Below are positions 32,454-40,185 of a DNA stretch of 64,000 nucleotides, in pieces (position 1 is the stretch's first letter; every line of letters begins with the position of its first letter). This DNA comes from Curvibacter microcysteis (GTDB taxonomy: Bacteria > Pseudomonadota > Gammaproteobacteria > Burkholderiales > Burkholderiaceae_C): NCBI RefSeq assembly GCF_028649435.1, contig NZ_JAQSIN010000004.1; one strand, written 5' to 3'. The notes under the pieces were generated by a model. The model was not told where the DNA came from. It worked only from the letters and a program-made list of their open reading frames with translations, and made no database searches. The translations under genes and the position numbers were made by a program.

Positions 32454-34432
32454 CCGAACTGCGCAACGTCGAGGTCGACCTGTGGCGCTTCCGCACCCGC
32501 GTGGTGGTGGCGGGCCTGCTGGTGCTGTTTTGCTTTGTGCTCTTGGCGTCGCGCCTGGTCTACCTGCAGGTCGTGCGCCACCAAGACCTGGCCGAGCAGG
32601 CCGAGAACAACCGCACGGCGGTGGTGCCCATCGTGCCCAACCGGGGCTTGATCGTGGACCGCAATGGCGTGGTGCTGGCGACCAATTACTCGGCCTACAC
32701 CTTGGAGATCACGCCCTCGAAGGCGGGGCCGTTGGATGAAGTCATCGACGGCTTGGCTGGGGTGGTCGACATCCAGGCGCGTGACCGCCGGCGCTTCAAG
32801 AAGCTGGTGGACGAGTCCAAGAGCTTTGAGTCCCTGCCCATCCGCACCCGCTTGTCAGACGAAGAAGTGGCGCGCTTTGCGGCGCAGCGCTTTCGCTTCC
32901 CCGGTGTGGAGATCAAGGCGCGCCTGTTCCGCAACTACCCGTTTGGTCCGCTGGCCAGCCATGTGATCGGCTACATCGGCCGCATCAACCAAAAAGAAAA
33001 AGAAGACATCCAGGACTCCGACGACGAGAGCAATTACCGGGGCACCGAGTACATCGGCAAACTGGGTGTCGAGCAGAGTTTTGAGCGTCAGTTGCACGGC
33101 GTCACCGGTGTGGAGCAGATGGAGACCTCCGCGGGCGGCCGCGCCGTGCGCCGCCTGGCCAGCCACCCCGCCACGCCTGGCAACACGGTCATGCTGTCCA
33201 TCGACATCAAGCTGCAAAAGCTCGTGGAAGACCTGTTTGGCGACCGCCGTGGTGCCATGGTGGCCATGGACCCCAAGACCGGTGAGGTGCTGGCCTTTGT
33301 CAGCAAGCCCACTTTTGATCCCAACCTGTTCGTGGACGGCATCGACCAGGAGAACTGGCAGGCGCTCAACGAGTCGCCCGACAAGCCCCTGCTCAACCGC
33401 GCCCTGCGCGGCACCTACCCGCCGGGCTCCACCTACAAGCCCTTCATGGCCTTGGCTGCCTTGGAAACAGGCAAGCGCACCCCGCAGCAGTCGATCAGCG
33501 ACCCGGGGTTTTTCATGTTTGGCAACCACCGCTTCCGTGATGACAAGGAAGGCGGCCACGGCACGGTGGACATGTACAAGTCCATCGTCCAGTCGTGCGA
33601 CACCTACTATTACATGTTGGCCAACGACATGGGCGTGGACCTGATCCATGACGAGTTGCAGAAGTTCGGCTTTGGTGCGCTGACGGGCATTGACATCTTT
33701 GGCGAGGTGCGCGGGATCCTGCCTTCCACCGAGTGGAAGCGCAACGCGTACAAGCGCCCCGAGCAAAAGCGCTGGTACGCGGGCGAGACCATCTCGCTGG
33801 GCATTGGCCAGGGCTACAACAACTTCACCATGCTGCAACTGGCCCTGGCCACCAGCGTGTTGGCCAACAACGGCGTGAAGATGAAGCCCCACCTGGTCAA
33901 GCAGGTGGTGGATGTGGTGAGCCGCGAGTCGCGCGACACCCTGCGTGAAATCAAGGCCGAACAGATTGCCAAGGCCAGCAACATCGCCGTCATCAACAAC
34001 GCCCTGGTGGGCGTGAACGTGGAAGGCACCGGCGCGGCCAGCTTCCGTGCTGCGGGCTATGTGGCGGCGGGCAAGACCGGTACCGCCCAGGTGGTGACGA
34101 TCAAGCAAAACGAAAAGTACGACGCGGCCAAGATGTCCGAGCGCAACCGTGACCACGCGCTGTACATGGCATTTGCCCCGGCCGACGCGCCCAAGATCGC
34201 CTTGGCCATGGTGGTCGAGAACGCCGGTTTTGGTGGGGCCGCCGCGGCCCCCATTGCACGGCGCGTTTTTGACTACTGGCTGCTGCAGCAATACCCCAGC
34301 GAACAAGACATGGCCGCGGTGCAGGTCGGGCAGGCCCAACTGCCCCTGGGCACGCCGCGCAAGGTGTCCGAAGTGCCGGGCCTGCCCGACCTGGCGCAGG
34401 GCCAGTTGCCCGCCCGCCCCAGCGGCCGCTGA
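32450..34432 (+). CDS. mrdA: Penicillin-binding protein 2 (elongasome transpeptidase)
   Basis: This 660-residue class B penicillin-binding protein cross-links side-wall peptidoglycan. It has one N-terminal membrane helix (VVVAGLLVLFCFVLLASRLV), the dimerisation/pedestal domain, and a transpeptidase domain with the catalytic serine in YPPGSTYKPF (SxxK), the second motif SCD in IVQSCDTYYYMLAN, and KTGT in AAGKTGTAQV. It overlaps mreD by four bases. Unlike many relatives, rodA does not follow; instead a convergent TauE-like gene begins 13 bases past the stop. Confidence 0.96.
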   Translation: MTELRNVEVDLWRFRTRVVVAGLLVLFCFVLLASRLVYLQVVRHQDLAEQAENNRTAVVPIVPNRGLIVDRNGVVLATNYSAYTLEITPSKAGPLDEVIDGLAGVVDIQARDRRRFKKLVDESKSFESLPIRTRLSDEEVARFAAQRFRFPGVEIKARLFRNYPFGPLASHVIGYIGRINQKEKEDIQDSDDESNYRGTEYIGKLGVEQSFERQLHGVTGVEQMETSAGGRAVRRLASHPATPGNTVMLSIDIKLQKLVEDLFGDRRGAMVAMDPKTGEVLAFVSKPTFDPNLFVDGIDQENWQALNESPDKPLLNRALRGTYPPGSTYKPFMALAALETGKRTPQQSISDPGFFMFGNHRFRDDKEGGHGTVDMYKSIVQSCDTYYYMLANDMGVDLIHDELQKFGFGALTGIDIFGEVRGILPSTEWKRNAYKRPEQKRWYAGETISLGIGQGYNNFTMLQLALATSVLANNGVKMKPHLVKQVVDVVSRESRDTLREIKAEQIAKASNIAVINNALVGVNVEGTGAASFRAAGYVAAGKTGTAQVVTIKQNEKYDAAKMSERNRDHALYMAFAPADAPKIALAMVVENAGFGGAAAAPIARRVFDYWLLQQYPSEQDMAAVQVGQAQLPLGTPRKVSEVPGLPDLAQGQLPARPSGR

Positions 34433-34445
34433 GGCCCGTGCGCGC

Positions 34446-35204
34446 TCAGCGCAAGAAGGCGTCGTAGCCCGTCTTCAGGATCAGCGCCGATACCACGGCG
34501 ATGAAGACCCAGCGCACAAACCCCGCACCATGTTTGAGCGCCATGCGCGTGCCCAGCACGCTGCCCAGCACATTGGCCACCGCCAGCGGCAGGGCAAAGT
34601 GCCACCAGACATGGCCCTTGAGGCTGAACAGGATCAACGCTGCCAGGTTGGTGGCCGTGTTGAGCAGCTTGGCCGACGCCGAGGCGTTCAAAAAGTCGTA
34701 GCCCAGCCAGCGCACCAGCAAAAAGACAAAGAAACTGCCCGTGCCCGGCCCGAAAAATCCGTCGTAAAAGCCAATGCCCAGGCCCACGGTGCTGGCGGCC
34801 AGCACCTCGGCGCGGCCCTGGAAACGCGGCTGGTGGACTTGCCCCAGTTCTTTCTTGGCCAGGGTGTAAGCCAGCACGCCCAGCAGGATCAAGGGCAGCA
34901 ATTGGCGCAAGAAGTTGGGCGACACGACCGTCACAGCCCAGGCGCCTGATCCCGCCCCAATGAAGCCTGCCGCCGCCGCCGGCAGCAAGGTGCCCCAGCG
35001 CAGCGACACCCGGCGTTGGTATTGCCAGGTGGCCATGGCTGTGCCCCAAATAGAGGCACTTTTGTTCACGCCAAACAGGGTGGCCGGGTGGGTGGTGGGG
35101 TAGGTCGCAAACAGGGCGGGCACCAGCACCAGGCCGCCGCCGCCCACGATCGAATCGATAAAACCAGCCAGCAGCGAGGCCAGCGAAACGAGTACAAAGT
35201 CCAT
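34446..35204 (-). CDS. TauE/SafE-family sulfite/anion permease
   Basis: This 252-residue inner-membrane protein has about eight helices in two repeats. The first repeat has the family pattern AGFIDSIVGGGGLVLVPALF and the second GLGIGFYDGFFGPGTGSFFV. Members export sulfite or sulfoacetate or carry other small anions. ATG 35204 places the first helix directly at the N-terminus. It converges on mrdA. No sulfur-metabolism genes lie next to it, so its substrate is open. Confidence 0.88.
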   Translation of the reverse strand: MDFVLVSLASLLAGFIDSIVGGGGLVLVPALFATYPTTHPATLFGVNKSASIWGTAMATWQYQRRVSLRWGTLLPAAAAGFIGAGSGAWAVTVVSPNFLRQLLPLILLGVLAYTLAKKELGQVHQPRFQGRAEVLAASTVGLGIGFYDGFFGPGTGSFFVFLLVRWLGYDFLNASASAKLLNTATNLAALILFSLKGHVWWHFALPLAVANVLGSVLGTRMALKHGAGFVRWVFIAVVSALILKTGYDAFLR

Positions 35205-35278
35205 GGGCGGGATTGTCGCATCCGGTCCGGGACGGGCCTGGTGCAGGGGCTGTCCTTCGGGAATCGCTCGCCACAAAG

Positions 35279-35305
35279 AAAAAAGGCGCCCAGATGGGCG
35301 CCTTT
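35279..35305 (-). terminator. Strong Rho-independent terminator on the minus strand
   Basis: On the minus strand, AAAGGCGCCCA and TGGGCGCCTTT pair perfectly around a two-base centre (so the real loop is a little larger), followed by a run of six T (35284-35279). It begins two bases after the stop of the micro reading frame at 35307-35363 and has no larger gene upstream of it, so it must end a short transcript. Confidence 0.75.
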
Positions 35306-35306
35306 G

Positions 35307-35363
35307 TCAGGTAGCGGCAGCTTCTTCGAGCACCGTCCAGAAATCGTTCTGATTCTGAGTAAT
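35307..35363 (-). CDS. Candidate 18-residue micro-protein or leader of a small RNA
   Basis: On the minus strand the frame reads ITQNQNDFWTVLEEAAAT and stops at TGA (35309-35307). GAGGAG (35373-35368) sits four bases before the first codon, which is ATT. No ATG, GTG or TTG occurs in frame between the RBS and that codon or in the codons just upstream. A perfect hairpin with a T-run begins right after the stop. A non-ATG micro-gene or a structured small RNA with an incidental frame are both possible. The peptide is acidic and not hydrophobic, so it is not an obvious membrane toxin. Confidence 0.4.
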   Translation of the reverse strand: MTQNQNDFWTVLEEAAAT

Positions 35364-35550
35364 TTGTCTCCTCGATCCCCCGCCCTGCCGGGCAGCTGAG
35401 GCCCGTTGCGAGTGAATGAAATGTAACGCGGCGATTCATTTCGGTGCATTGGGGGTTTCCCTCCCCCCTGCCCCCGGGCGTGCGCAGCGCGGAGCTGCCC
35501 TGGCATGAGTCCTGCACCAGTTGGGTATGACTGACATGGATGGAGACGAC

Positions 35551-36888
35551 ATGACATTTCCAAGGCGCAAGGGACTTCGGCGGGCGGGTGGTCTGGCGCT
35601 GCTGGGGGCCGTGGGCCCTTTGGCGGCCCAGGTGAGCGCTCCCTTGACCCAGCCGGGCCTGGTGCCCGAGGCCTCTTTGCAGGCGGCGGACACGGCCTGG
35701 ATGCTCAGCGCCACCGCGCTGGTGCTCATGATGACCTTGCCTGGCTTGGCGCTGTTCTACGCCGGCATGGTGCGGCGCAAGAACGTGATCAACACCTTGG
35801 CCAGCCTGGTGGCGGTGGCGGCCCTGGTCAGCCTGCTGTGGTTTGCGCTGGGCTATTCGCTGGCGTTCACGCCAGGCAGCCCCTGGATCGGTTCACTGAG
35901 TCGGGCTGGTTTTGCCGGCATGGACTACCTCAAGGGCAGTGCCCAGGTGGCCGTCAGCCACATTGCGCCCAATGTGCCCGAGTCGGTGTACGCCATGTTC
36001 CAGCTGACCTTTGCCATCATCACGCCCGCCCTGGTGGTGGGGGCGCTGGTGGAGCGCATGCGCTTTTCAGCCCTGCTGTGGTTCACCGGCCTGTGGTCGC
36101 TGTTGGTCTATGCCCCCGTGGCGCACTGGGTGTGGGAGCCCGGGGGCTGGCTGGCCCGTCTGGGCGCTTTGGACTTTGCCGGGGGGGCGGTGGTGCACAT
36201 CAACGCCGGCGTGGCGGGCCTGGTGTGTGCCTATGTGCTGGGTCCCCGCCAGGGTTACGGGCGCGAGCCCTTCGAGCCCTACAACCTGGGCCTGACGATG
36301 GCGGGTACGGGCTTGCTGTGGGTGGGTTGGTTTGGCTTCAATGCAGGCTCGGCCGTGGCGGCCGACGGTCGGGCCGGTCTGGCCCTGCTGTGCACCCATT
36401 TGGCGGCAGCCACCGGGGCCCTGGCCTGGATGTTCGGCGAATGGGTGCGTCGGCGCCGGCCTTCGCTGCTGGGCCTGTGCTCGGGCGTGGTGGCTGGCCT
36501 GGTGGCGGTGACGCCGGCCTCGGGCTATGTCAGTCCGGCCTCGGCGGCCTTGATTGGGGCCGTCGCCGGCCTGGCCTGCTACTGGGGGGCCACGGGGCTC
36601 AAGCGTTGGCTGCGCGCGGACGATTCGCTCGATGTCTTTGGTGTGCACGGCGTGGGTGGGCTGGTCGGCAGCTTGCTGACGGGCTGGCTGGCCAATCCCT
36701 TGATCGGAGGCGCTTCCGGGCACTGGGTGGTGCAGGCTTTGGGGGCCGTGGCGGTCATGGCCTACAGCGCGGTCGGCACTTGGCTCGCGCTGAAGTTTGC
36801 CCATTTCATGGTGGGCTTGCGGGTCGATGAGGCCAGCGAGCAGCTGGGCCTGGACCAGGCCCAGCACCGCGAGCACCTGGGCTCTTGA
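35551..36888 (+). CDS. amt: Ammonium transporter (Amt/Mep/Rh family)
   Basis: This protein of about 445 residues has an N-terminal signal peptide and eleven membrane helices. The family signature MTLPGLALFYAGMVRRKNVI is complete, and both pore histidines are kept, in GGAVVHINAGVAGLV and in FGVHGVGGLVGSLL. ATG 35551 is preferred because GGAG lies five bases upstream; earlier in-frame starts at 35521, 35527 and 35536 lack good sites. In many proteobacteria glnK precedes amtB; it does not here. The gene downstream is an unknown 106-residue protein. Confidence 0.94.
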   Translation: MTFPRRKGLRRAGGLALLGAVGPLAAQVSAPLTQPGLVPEASLQAADTAWMLSATALVLMMTLPGLALFYAGMVRRKNVINTLASLVAVAALVSLLWFALGYSLAFTPGSPWIGSLSRAGFAGMDYLKGSAQVAVSHIAPNVPESVYAMFQLTFAIITPALVVGALVERMRFSALLWFTGLWSLLVYAPVAHWVWEPGGWLARLGALDFAGGAVVHINAGVAGLVCAYVLGPRQGYGREPFEPYNLGLTMAGTGLLWVGWFGFNAGSAVAADGRAGLALLCTHLAAATGALAWMFGEWVRRRRPSLLGLCSGVVAGLVAVTPASGYVSPASAALIGAVAGLACYWGATGLKRWLRADDSLDVFGVHGVGGLVGSLLTGWLANPLIGGASGHWVVQALGAVAVMAYSAVGTWLALKFAHFMVGLRVDEASEQLGLDQAQHREHLGS

Positions 36889-36928
36889 GCCTGCGTCGCG
36901 CCCCTTGATTGAACCGGAGAAAGTGCCC

Positions 36929-37249
36929 ATGTTGCCGAGCGAAAAATTGGCCATTGCCGCCCACCTGCATGTGCTGCTGCGCCGCAAGGTGGGCCGGGTG
37001 ACCGACACCGAATGGATGGCGGGCAATGCCGAGTACGCGGCGGCCATGGTGCGCCTGGCGCGTCAGGCCGCAGCCGAGGGCGGTCATGCCGACGTGGCCG
37101 AATGGGCCGACAAGCTGGCCGCCGCTTGGAACATGGCGCCGCTGCGCAGCGTGCCGGGCGTGGTCGCGCCCCCAGCACCCGTGCCGGGCCGCATGGACCC
37201 CGCCGGGCCCGAGCCCGATGCGCCGCGCTACATCGGCGGTTTGCGCTGA
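36929..37249 (+). CDS. Unknown 106-residue cytoplasmic protein
   Basis: This small protein starts at ATG 36929 after CCGGAGAAA and 40 bases after the ammonium transporter, with which it is probably co-transcribed. Its first 70 residues (MLPSEKLAIAAHLHVLLRRK, then TDTEWMAGNAEYAAAMVRLA) look helical, and the rest is rich in proline and ends DAPRYIGGLR. There is no signal peptide, membrane segment or motif I recognise. It does not resemble GlnK. It might partner the transporter or be independent. Confidence 0.7.
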   Translation: MLPSEKLAIAAHLHVLLRRKVGRVTDTEWMAGNAEYAAAMVRLARQAAAEGGHADVAEWADKLAAAWNMAPLRSVPGVVAPPAPVPGRMDPAGPEPDAPRYIGGLR

Positions 37250-37262
37250 CGCGGAGCTGGGC

Positions 37263-38996
37263 TCAGGCCGCTGCGGTGATCCAGGCCGCCACCCGCTCGG
37301 CCATCATCAGCGTCGGGCTGTTGGTGTTGCCACTGGTGATGGTGGGCATGGCGCCCGCGTCCACCACGCGCAGCCCGGCCACAGTGCGGCGCGGCTGACC
37401 GGCCTCGCCTGCACCGTCGAACAGGCGCAGGCGCGAGTCCAGCACCGCCATGGGGTCGTCGGAGCGGCCCATTTTGGTGGTGCCCACCGGGTGAAAGATG
37501 GTGGTGGCGATGTCGCCGGCCAGGCGCGCCAGTTCGGCGTCTTCCTGGTATTGCGGCCCGGGCTTGAATTCTTCGGGGCGGTAGCGGGCCAAGGCGGGCT
37601 GGGCCACGATGCGCCGGGTCAGGCGCAGGCTGTCGACGGCCACCTGGCGGTCGTCGTCGGTGCTTAAGTAGTTGGGCGCGATGGCCGGCGCGTCTTCAAA
37701 GCGTGGGCTCTTGATCTGCACCGTGCCCCGGCTGCTGGGGTTGAGGTTGCAGACGCTGGCGGTGAAGGCGTTGAAGTTGTGCAGTGGCTCGCCAAAAGCG
37801 TCCAGGCTCAGGGGCTGGACGTGGTACTGCAGGTTGGGGTGGGCCAGATCGGGGCGGCTGCGCGTGAAAGCGCCGAGCTGGCTGGGGGCCATGCTCATGG
37901 GGCCGCTGCGCTTGAGCGCGTATTCCAGACCGATCATGGCCTTGCCCCAGAGGCTGTTGGCCAGGGTGTTGAGCGTCTTCACGCCTTCCACTTTGTACAC
38001 GGTGCGGATCTGCAAATGGTCTTGCAGGTTTTGGCCCACGCCGGGCAGGTCGATCACGGGTTGGATGCCGCGGGCGTGCAGCAGATCGGCCGGGCCGATG
38101 CCCGACAGCTGCAGAATCTGCGGGCTGCCAATGCTGCCCGCGCACAGCAGCACTTCGGTGTTGGCATGGGCATTGACCATCTCGCTGCCGGTCCAGACCT
38201 GCACGCCGGTGCAGCGGCGGCTGCCGTCGGCCTGGGGCTCGATCAGCAGGCGGGCGACCTGGGCGCTGGTCCACATTTCAAAGTTGGCGCGGCCATAGCA
38301 GGTCGGGCGCAGAAAAGCCTTGGCTGTGTTCCAGCGCCAGCCGCTTTTTTGGTTCACTTCGAAGTAGCCCACGCCTTCGTTGCTGCCCTGGTTGAAGTCG
38401 TCGCTGGCCGGCACGCCCGCTTCTTGTGCGGCTTGGGCAAAGGCGTCCAGCACGTCCCAGCGCAGGCGCTGCTTTTCGACCCGCCATTCACCGGTGCTGC
38501 CCTGGCTGCGGTGGCCATGCCATTGGGCAAAGCCGTCGGGCGCCTGGCCTGGCGTGTCGAGCTTCCAGTGGTCTTCGTGCTTCATGAACTGGGGCAGGAC
38601 CTGGTCCCAACGCCAGCTGTCGTCACCGGTCAGCTCGGCCCACTGCGCGTAGTCGCGCGCTTGGCCGCGCATGTAAATCATGCCGTTGATGCTGCTGCAG
38701 CCGCCCAGGGTCTTGCCACGCGGGTAGCGCAGGGTGCGTCCGTTCAGGCCGGCGGCGGCTTCGGTTTGGTAGAGCCAGTCGGTGCGGGGGTTGCCAATGC
38801 AGTACAGGTAGCCCACGGGGATGTGGATCCAGTGGTAGTCGTCGCGCCGGCCGGCCTCGATCAGCAGCACCCGCTTGCCCGGCAAGGCGCTCAGGCGGTT
38901 GGCCATCAAGGCCCCGGCGGTGCCGCCGCCGATCACGATGTAGTCGAAGCGCGTGTCGCTGGCGGGTTCGTGCGCTGGGGGCGGTGTGGGGCTCAT
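37263..38996 (-). CDS. GMC-family FAD oxidoreductase (choline-dehydrogenase-like)
   Basis: This 577-residue flavoprotein oxidises an alcohol using FAD. It shows the N-terminal dinucleotide motif YIVIGGGTAGALMANRLS, the GMC signature GKTLGGCSSINGMIYMRGQ, a second signature in LLCAGSIGSPQILQLSGIGP, and the C-terminal HPVGTTKMG and GNTNSPTLMMAERVA with the active-site His/Asn pair. It is divergent from a LysR regulator, the likely controller. Substrate could be choline, an aliphatic alcohol or another polyol; no betaine aldehyde dehydrogenase is nearby. Confidence 0.92.
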   Translation of the reverse strand: MSPTPPPAHEPASDTRFDYIVIGGGTAGALMANRLSALPGKRVLLIEAGRRDDYHWIHIPVGYLYCIGNPRTDWLYQTEAAAGLNGRTLRYPRGKTLGGCSSINGMIYMRGQARDYAQWAELTGDDSWRWDQVLPQFMKHEDHWKLDTPGQAPDGFAQWHGHRSQGSTGEWRVEKQRLRWDVLDAFAQAAQEAGVPASDDFNQGSNEGVGYFEVNQKSGWRWNTAKAFLRPTCYGRANFEMWTSAQVARLLIEPQADGSRRCTGVQVWTGSEMVNAHANTEVLLCAGSIGSPQILQLSGIGPADLLHARGIQPVIDLPGVGQNLQDHLQIRTVYKVEGVKTLNTLANSLWGKAMIGLEYALKRSGPMSMAPSQLGAFTRSRPDLAHPNLQYHVQPLSLDAFGEPLHNFNAFTASVCNLNPSSRGTVQIKSPRFEDAPAIAPNYLSTDDDRQVAVDSLRLTRRIVAQPALARYRPEEFKPGPQYQEDAELARLAGDIATTIFHPVGTTKMGRSDDPMAVLDSRLRLFDGAGEAGQPRRTVAGLRVVDAGAMPTITSGNTNSPTLMMAERVAAWITAAA

Positions 38997-39143
38997 CGGG
39001 CGGTCTCCAGGGGCTCGGTTTTATTTGCTCACCTCATCGCGAGGTGGGGGGCTTGGGCGGCAGTTTGCGCGACTTGAGCCGGGCGATCCAATGATTTCTT
39101 CAAAACTGTCTTATAAACAAGTCAAATACCTCTAGGGCTTGTT

Positions 39144-40064
39144 GTGTCCTTACCGCCTCTCCCCAACCCCCAGGTGCTGAAAGCTTTTTTGACCGTGGCG
39201 CGCGAAGGCAATGTGTCGCGTGCCGCCGAGCGCTTGCACCTGTCCCAACCCGCGGTCAGCCTGCAGCTCAAGGGCTTGGCCCAGGCCACTGGATTGACCT
39301 TGTTCACCCGCACCCCGCACGGCCTGGCCTTGACGCCCGATGGTGCCGCCTTGCTGCCGCAGGCCGAACGAGCCTTGGGCGGCTTGCAGGACTTTGCCCA
39401 GGCCGTGCAGCGTTTGCAGAGCACGGTGCGCGGCACCTTGCGCATTGGCACCATCCTCGACCCCGAGTTCACCCGGCTGGGGGCCTTCCTGAAAGCCCTG
39501 ACCGAGACGGCACCGCAGATCCACACCGAGCTGCGCCAGGCCATGAGCGGTGATGTCCGGACCGATGTGGCGCGCCAGGCGCTGGACGTGGGCTTTGACC
39601 TGGATGTTCCGGGGGCCTCGGATGACGGGACGCTGGCCCGCCTGCGCCTGACCCGTTTCAGCTACCGGGTGTTGGCGCCAGCGGGCTGGGGCCCGCAGGT
39701 GCTGGGGCGTGACTGGAAGGGCTTGGCGGCCCTGCCGTGGCTGGCCACGCCCACTGCCTCGGTGCACCACCGTTTGCAGGCCCAGGTTTTTGGGCCGGGC
39801 TCGTTGAGCGGACTGGAGCCGCGCCGCGTGGCCTTGGTCGACCAAGAGGCGACCATGCTGGATCTGGTCCGTTCGGGCGTGGGTTTGAGCCTGGTGCGTG
39901 ATTCGATTGCCATCCGCGAAAGCCAGGCCCGTGGCTTGGTGATCGCTGACATGGTGCAACTGGAGTGTGAATTGGGTTTCTTGTTCGCGCCGGGACGACG
40001 AGCCGATCCGTTGGTCAGCAGCGCCTTGACTGCTCTGGCCAGCGTCTGGCCACCCATGGTTTGA
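39144..40064 (+). CDS. LysR-family transcriptional regulator
   Basis: This 306-residue regulator starts at GTG 39144 and reads MSLPPLPNPQVLKAFLTVAR, then the helix-turn-helix (GNVSRAAERLHLSQPAVSLQ). The effector domain follows as usual. It is divergent from the GMC oxidoreductase gene with a 147-base gap that includes AT-rich sequence fit for an operator. It is probably the regulator of that gene rather than of the lipid-transport operon downstream, from which it is separated by 121 bases. Confidence 0.88.
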   Translation: MSLPPLPNPQVLKAFLTVAREGNVSRAAERLHLSQPAVSLQLKGLAQATGLTLFTRTPHGLALTPDGAALLPQAERALGGLQDFAQAVQRLQSTVRGTLRIGTILDPEFTRLGAFLKALTETAPQIHTELRQAMSGDVRTDVARQALDVGFDLDVPGASDDGTLARLRLTRFSYRVLAPAGWGPQVLGRDWKGLAALPWLATPTASVHHRLQAQVFGPGSLSGLEPRRVALVDQEATMLDLVRSGVGLSLVRDSIAIRESQARGLVIADMVQLECELGFLFAPGRRADPLVSSALTALASVWPPMV

Positions 40065-40075
40065 GTTGGGATGGT

Positions 40076-40108
40076 TGTAAATGCCAATATCGTTTGATTA
40101 CATTTACA
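40076..40108. promoter_or_regulatory. Inverted repeat upstream of the Mla-like operon
   Basis: TGTAAATG (40076-40083) and CATTTACA (40101-40108) form a perfect 8-bp inverted repeat with a 17-base AT-rich centre. It lies between the LysR stop (40064) and the lipid-transport operon and could be an operator or a weak terminator for LysR. Confidence 0.4.
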
Positions 40109-40185
40109 GCGTCGGCCAGTCCTTGGATCGGGCGTCTCCACGCTAGCATCAGGGCCGCTTCCACCCACACCACAATGGCTTCACC

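Larger units (their letters stand above)
35205..35550. other. 346-base gap between TauE-like and ammonium transporter genes
   Basis: This gap is not featureless. It holds a strong minus-strand Rho-independent terminator (35279-35305), an 18-codon minus-strand frame with a good RBS directly before it (35307-35363), and in 35410-35445 a GAAATG...CATTTC pair around TGTAAC that may be part of a promoter. The rest (about 35446-35540) is C-rich and probably the ammonium-transporter leader. I recognise no known RNA family. Confidence 0.6.
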
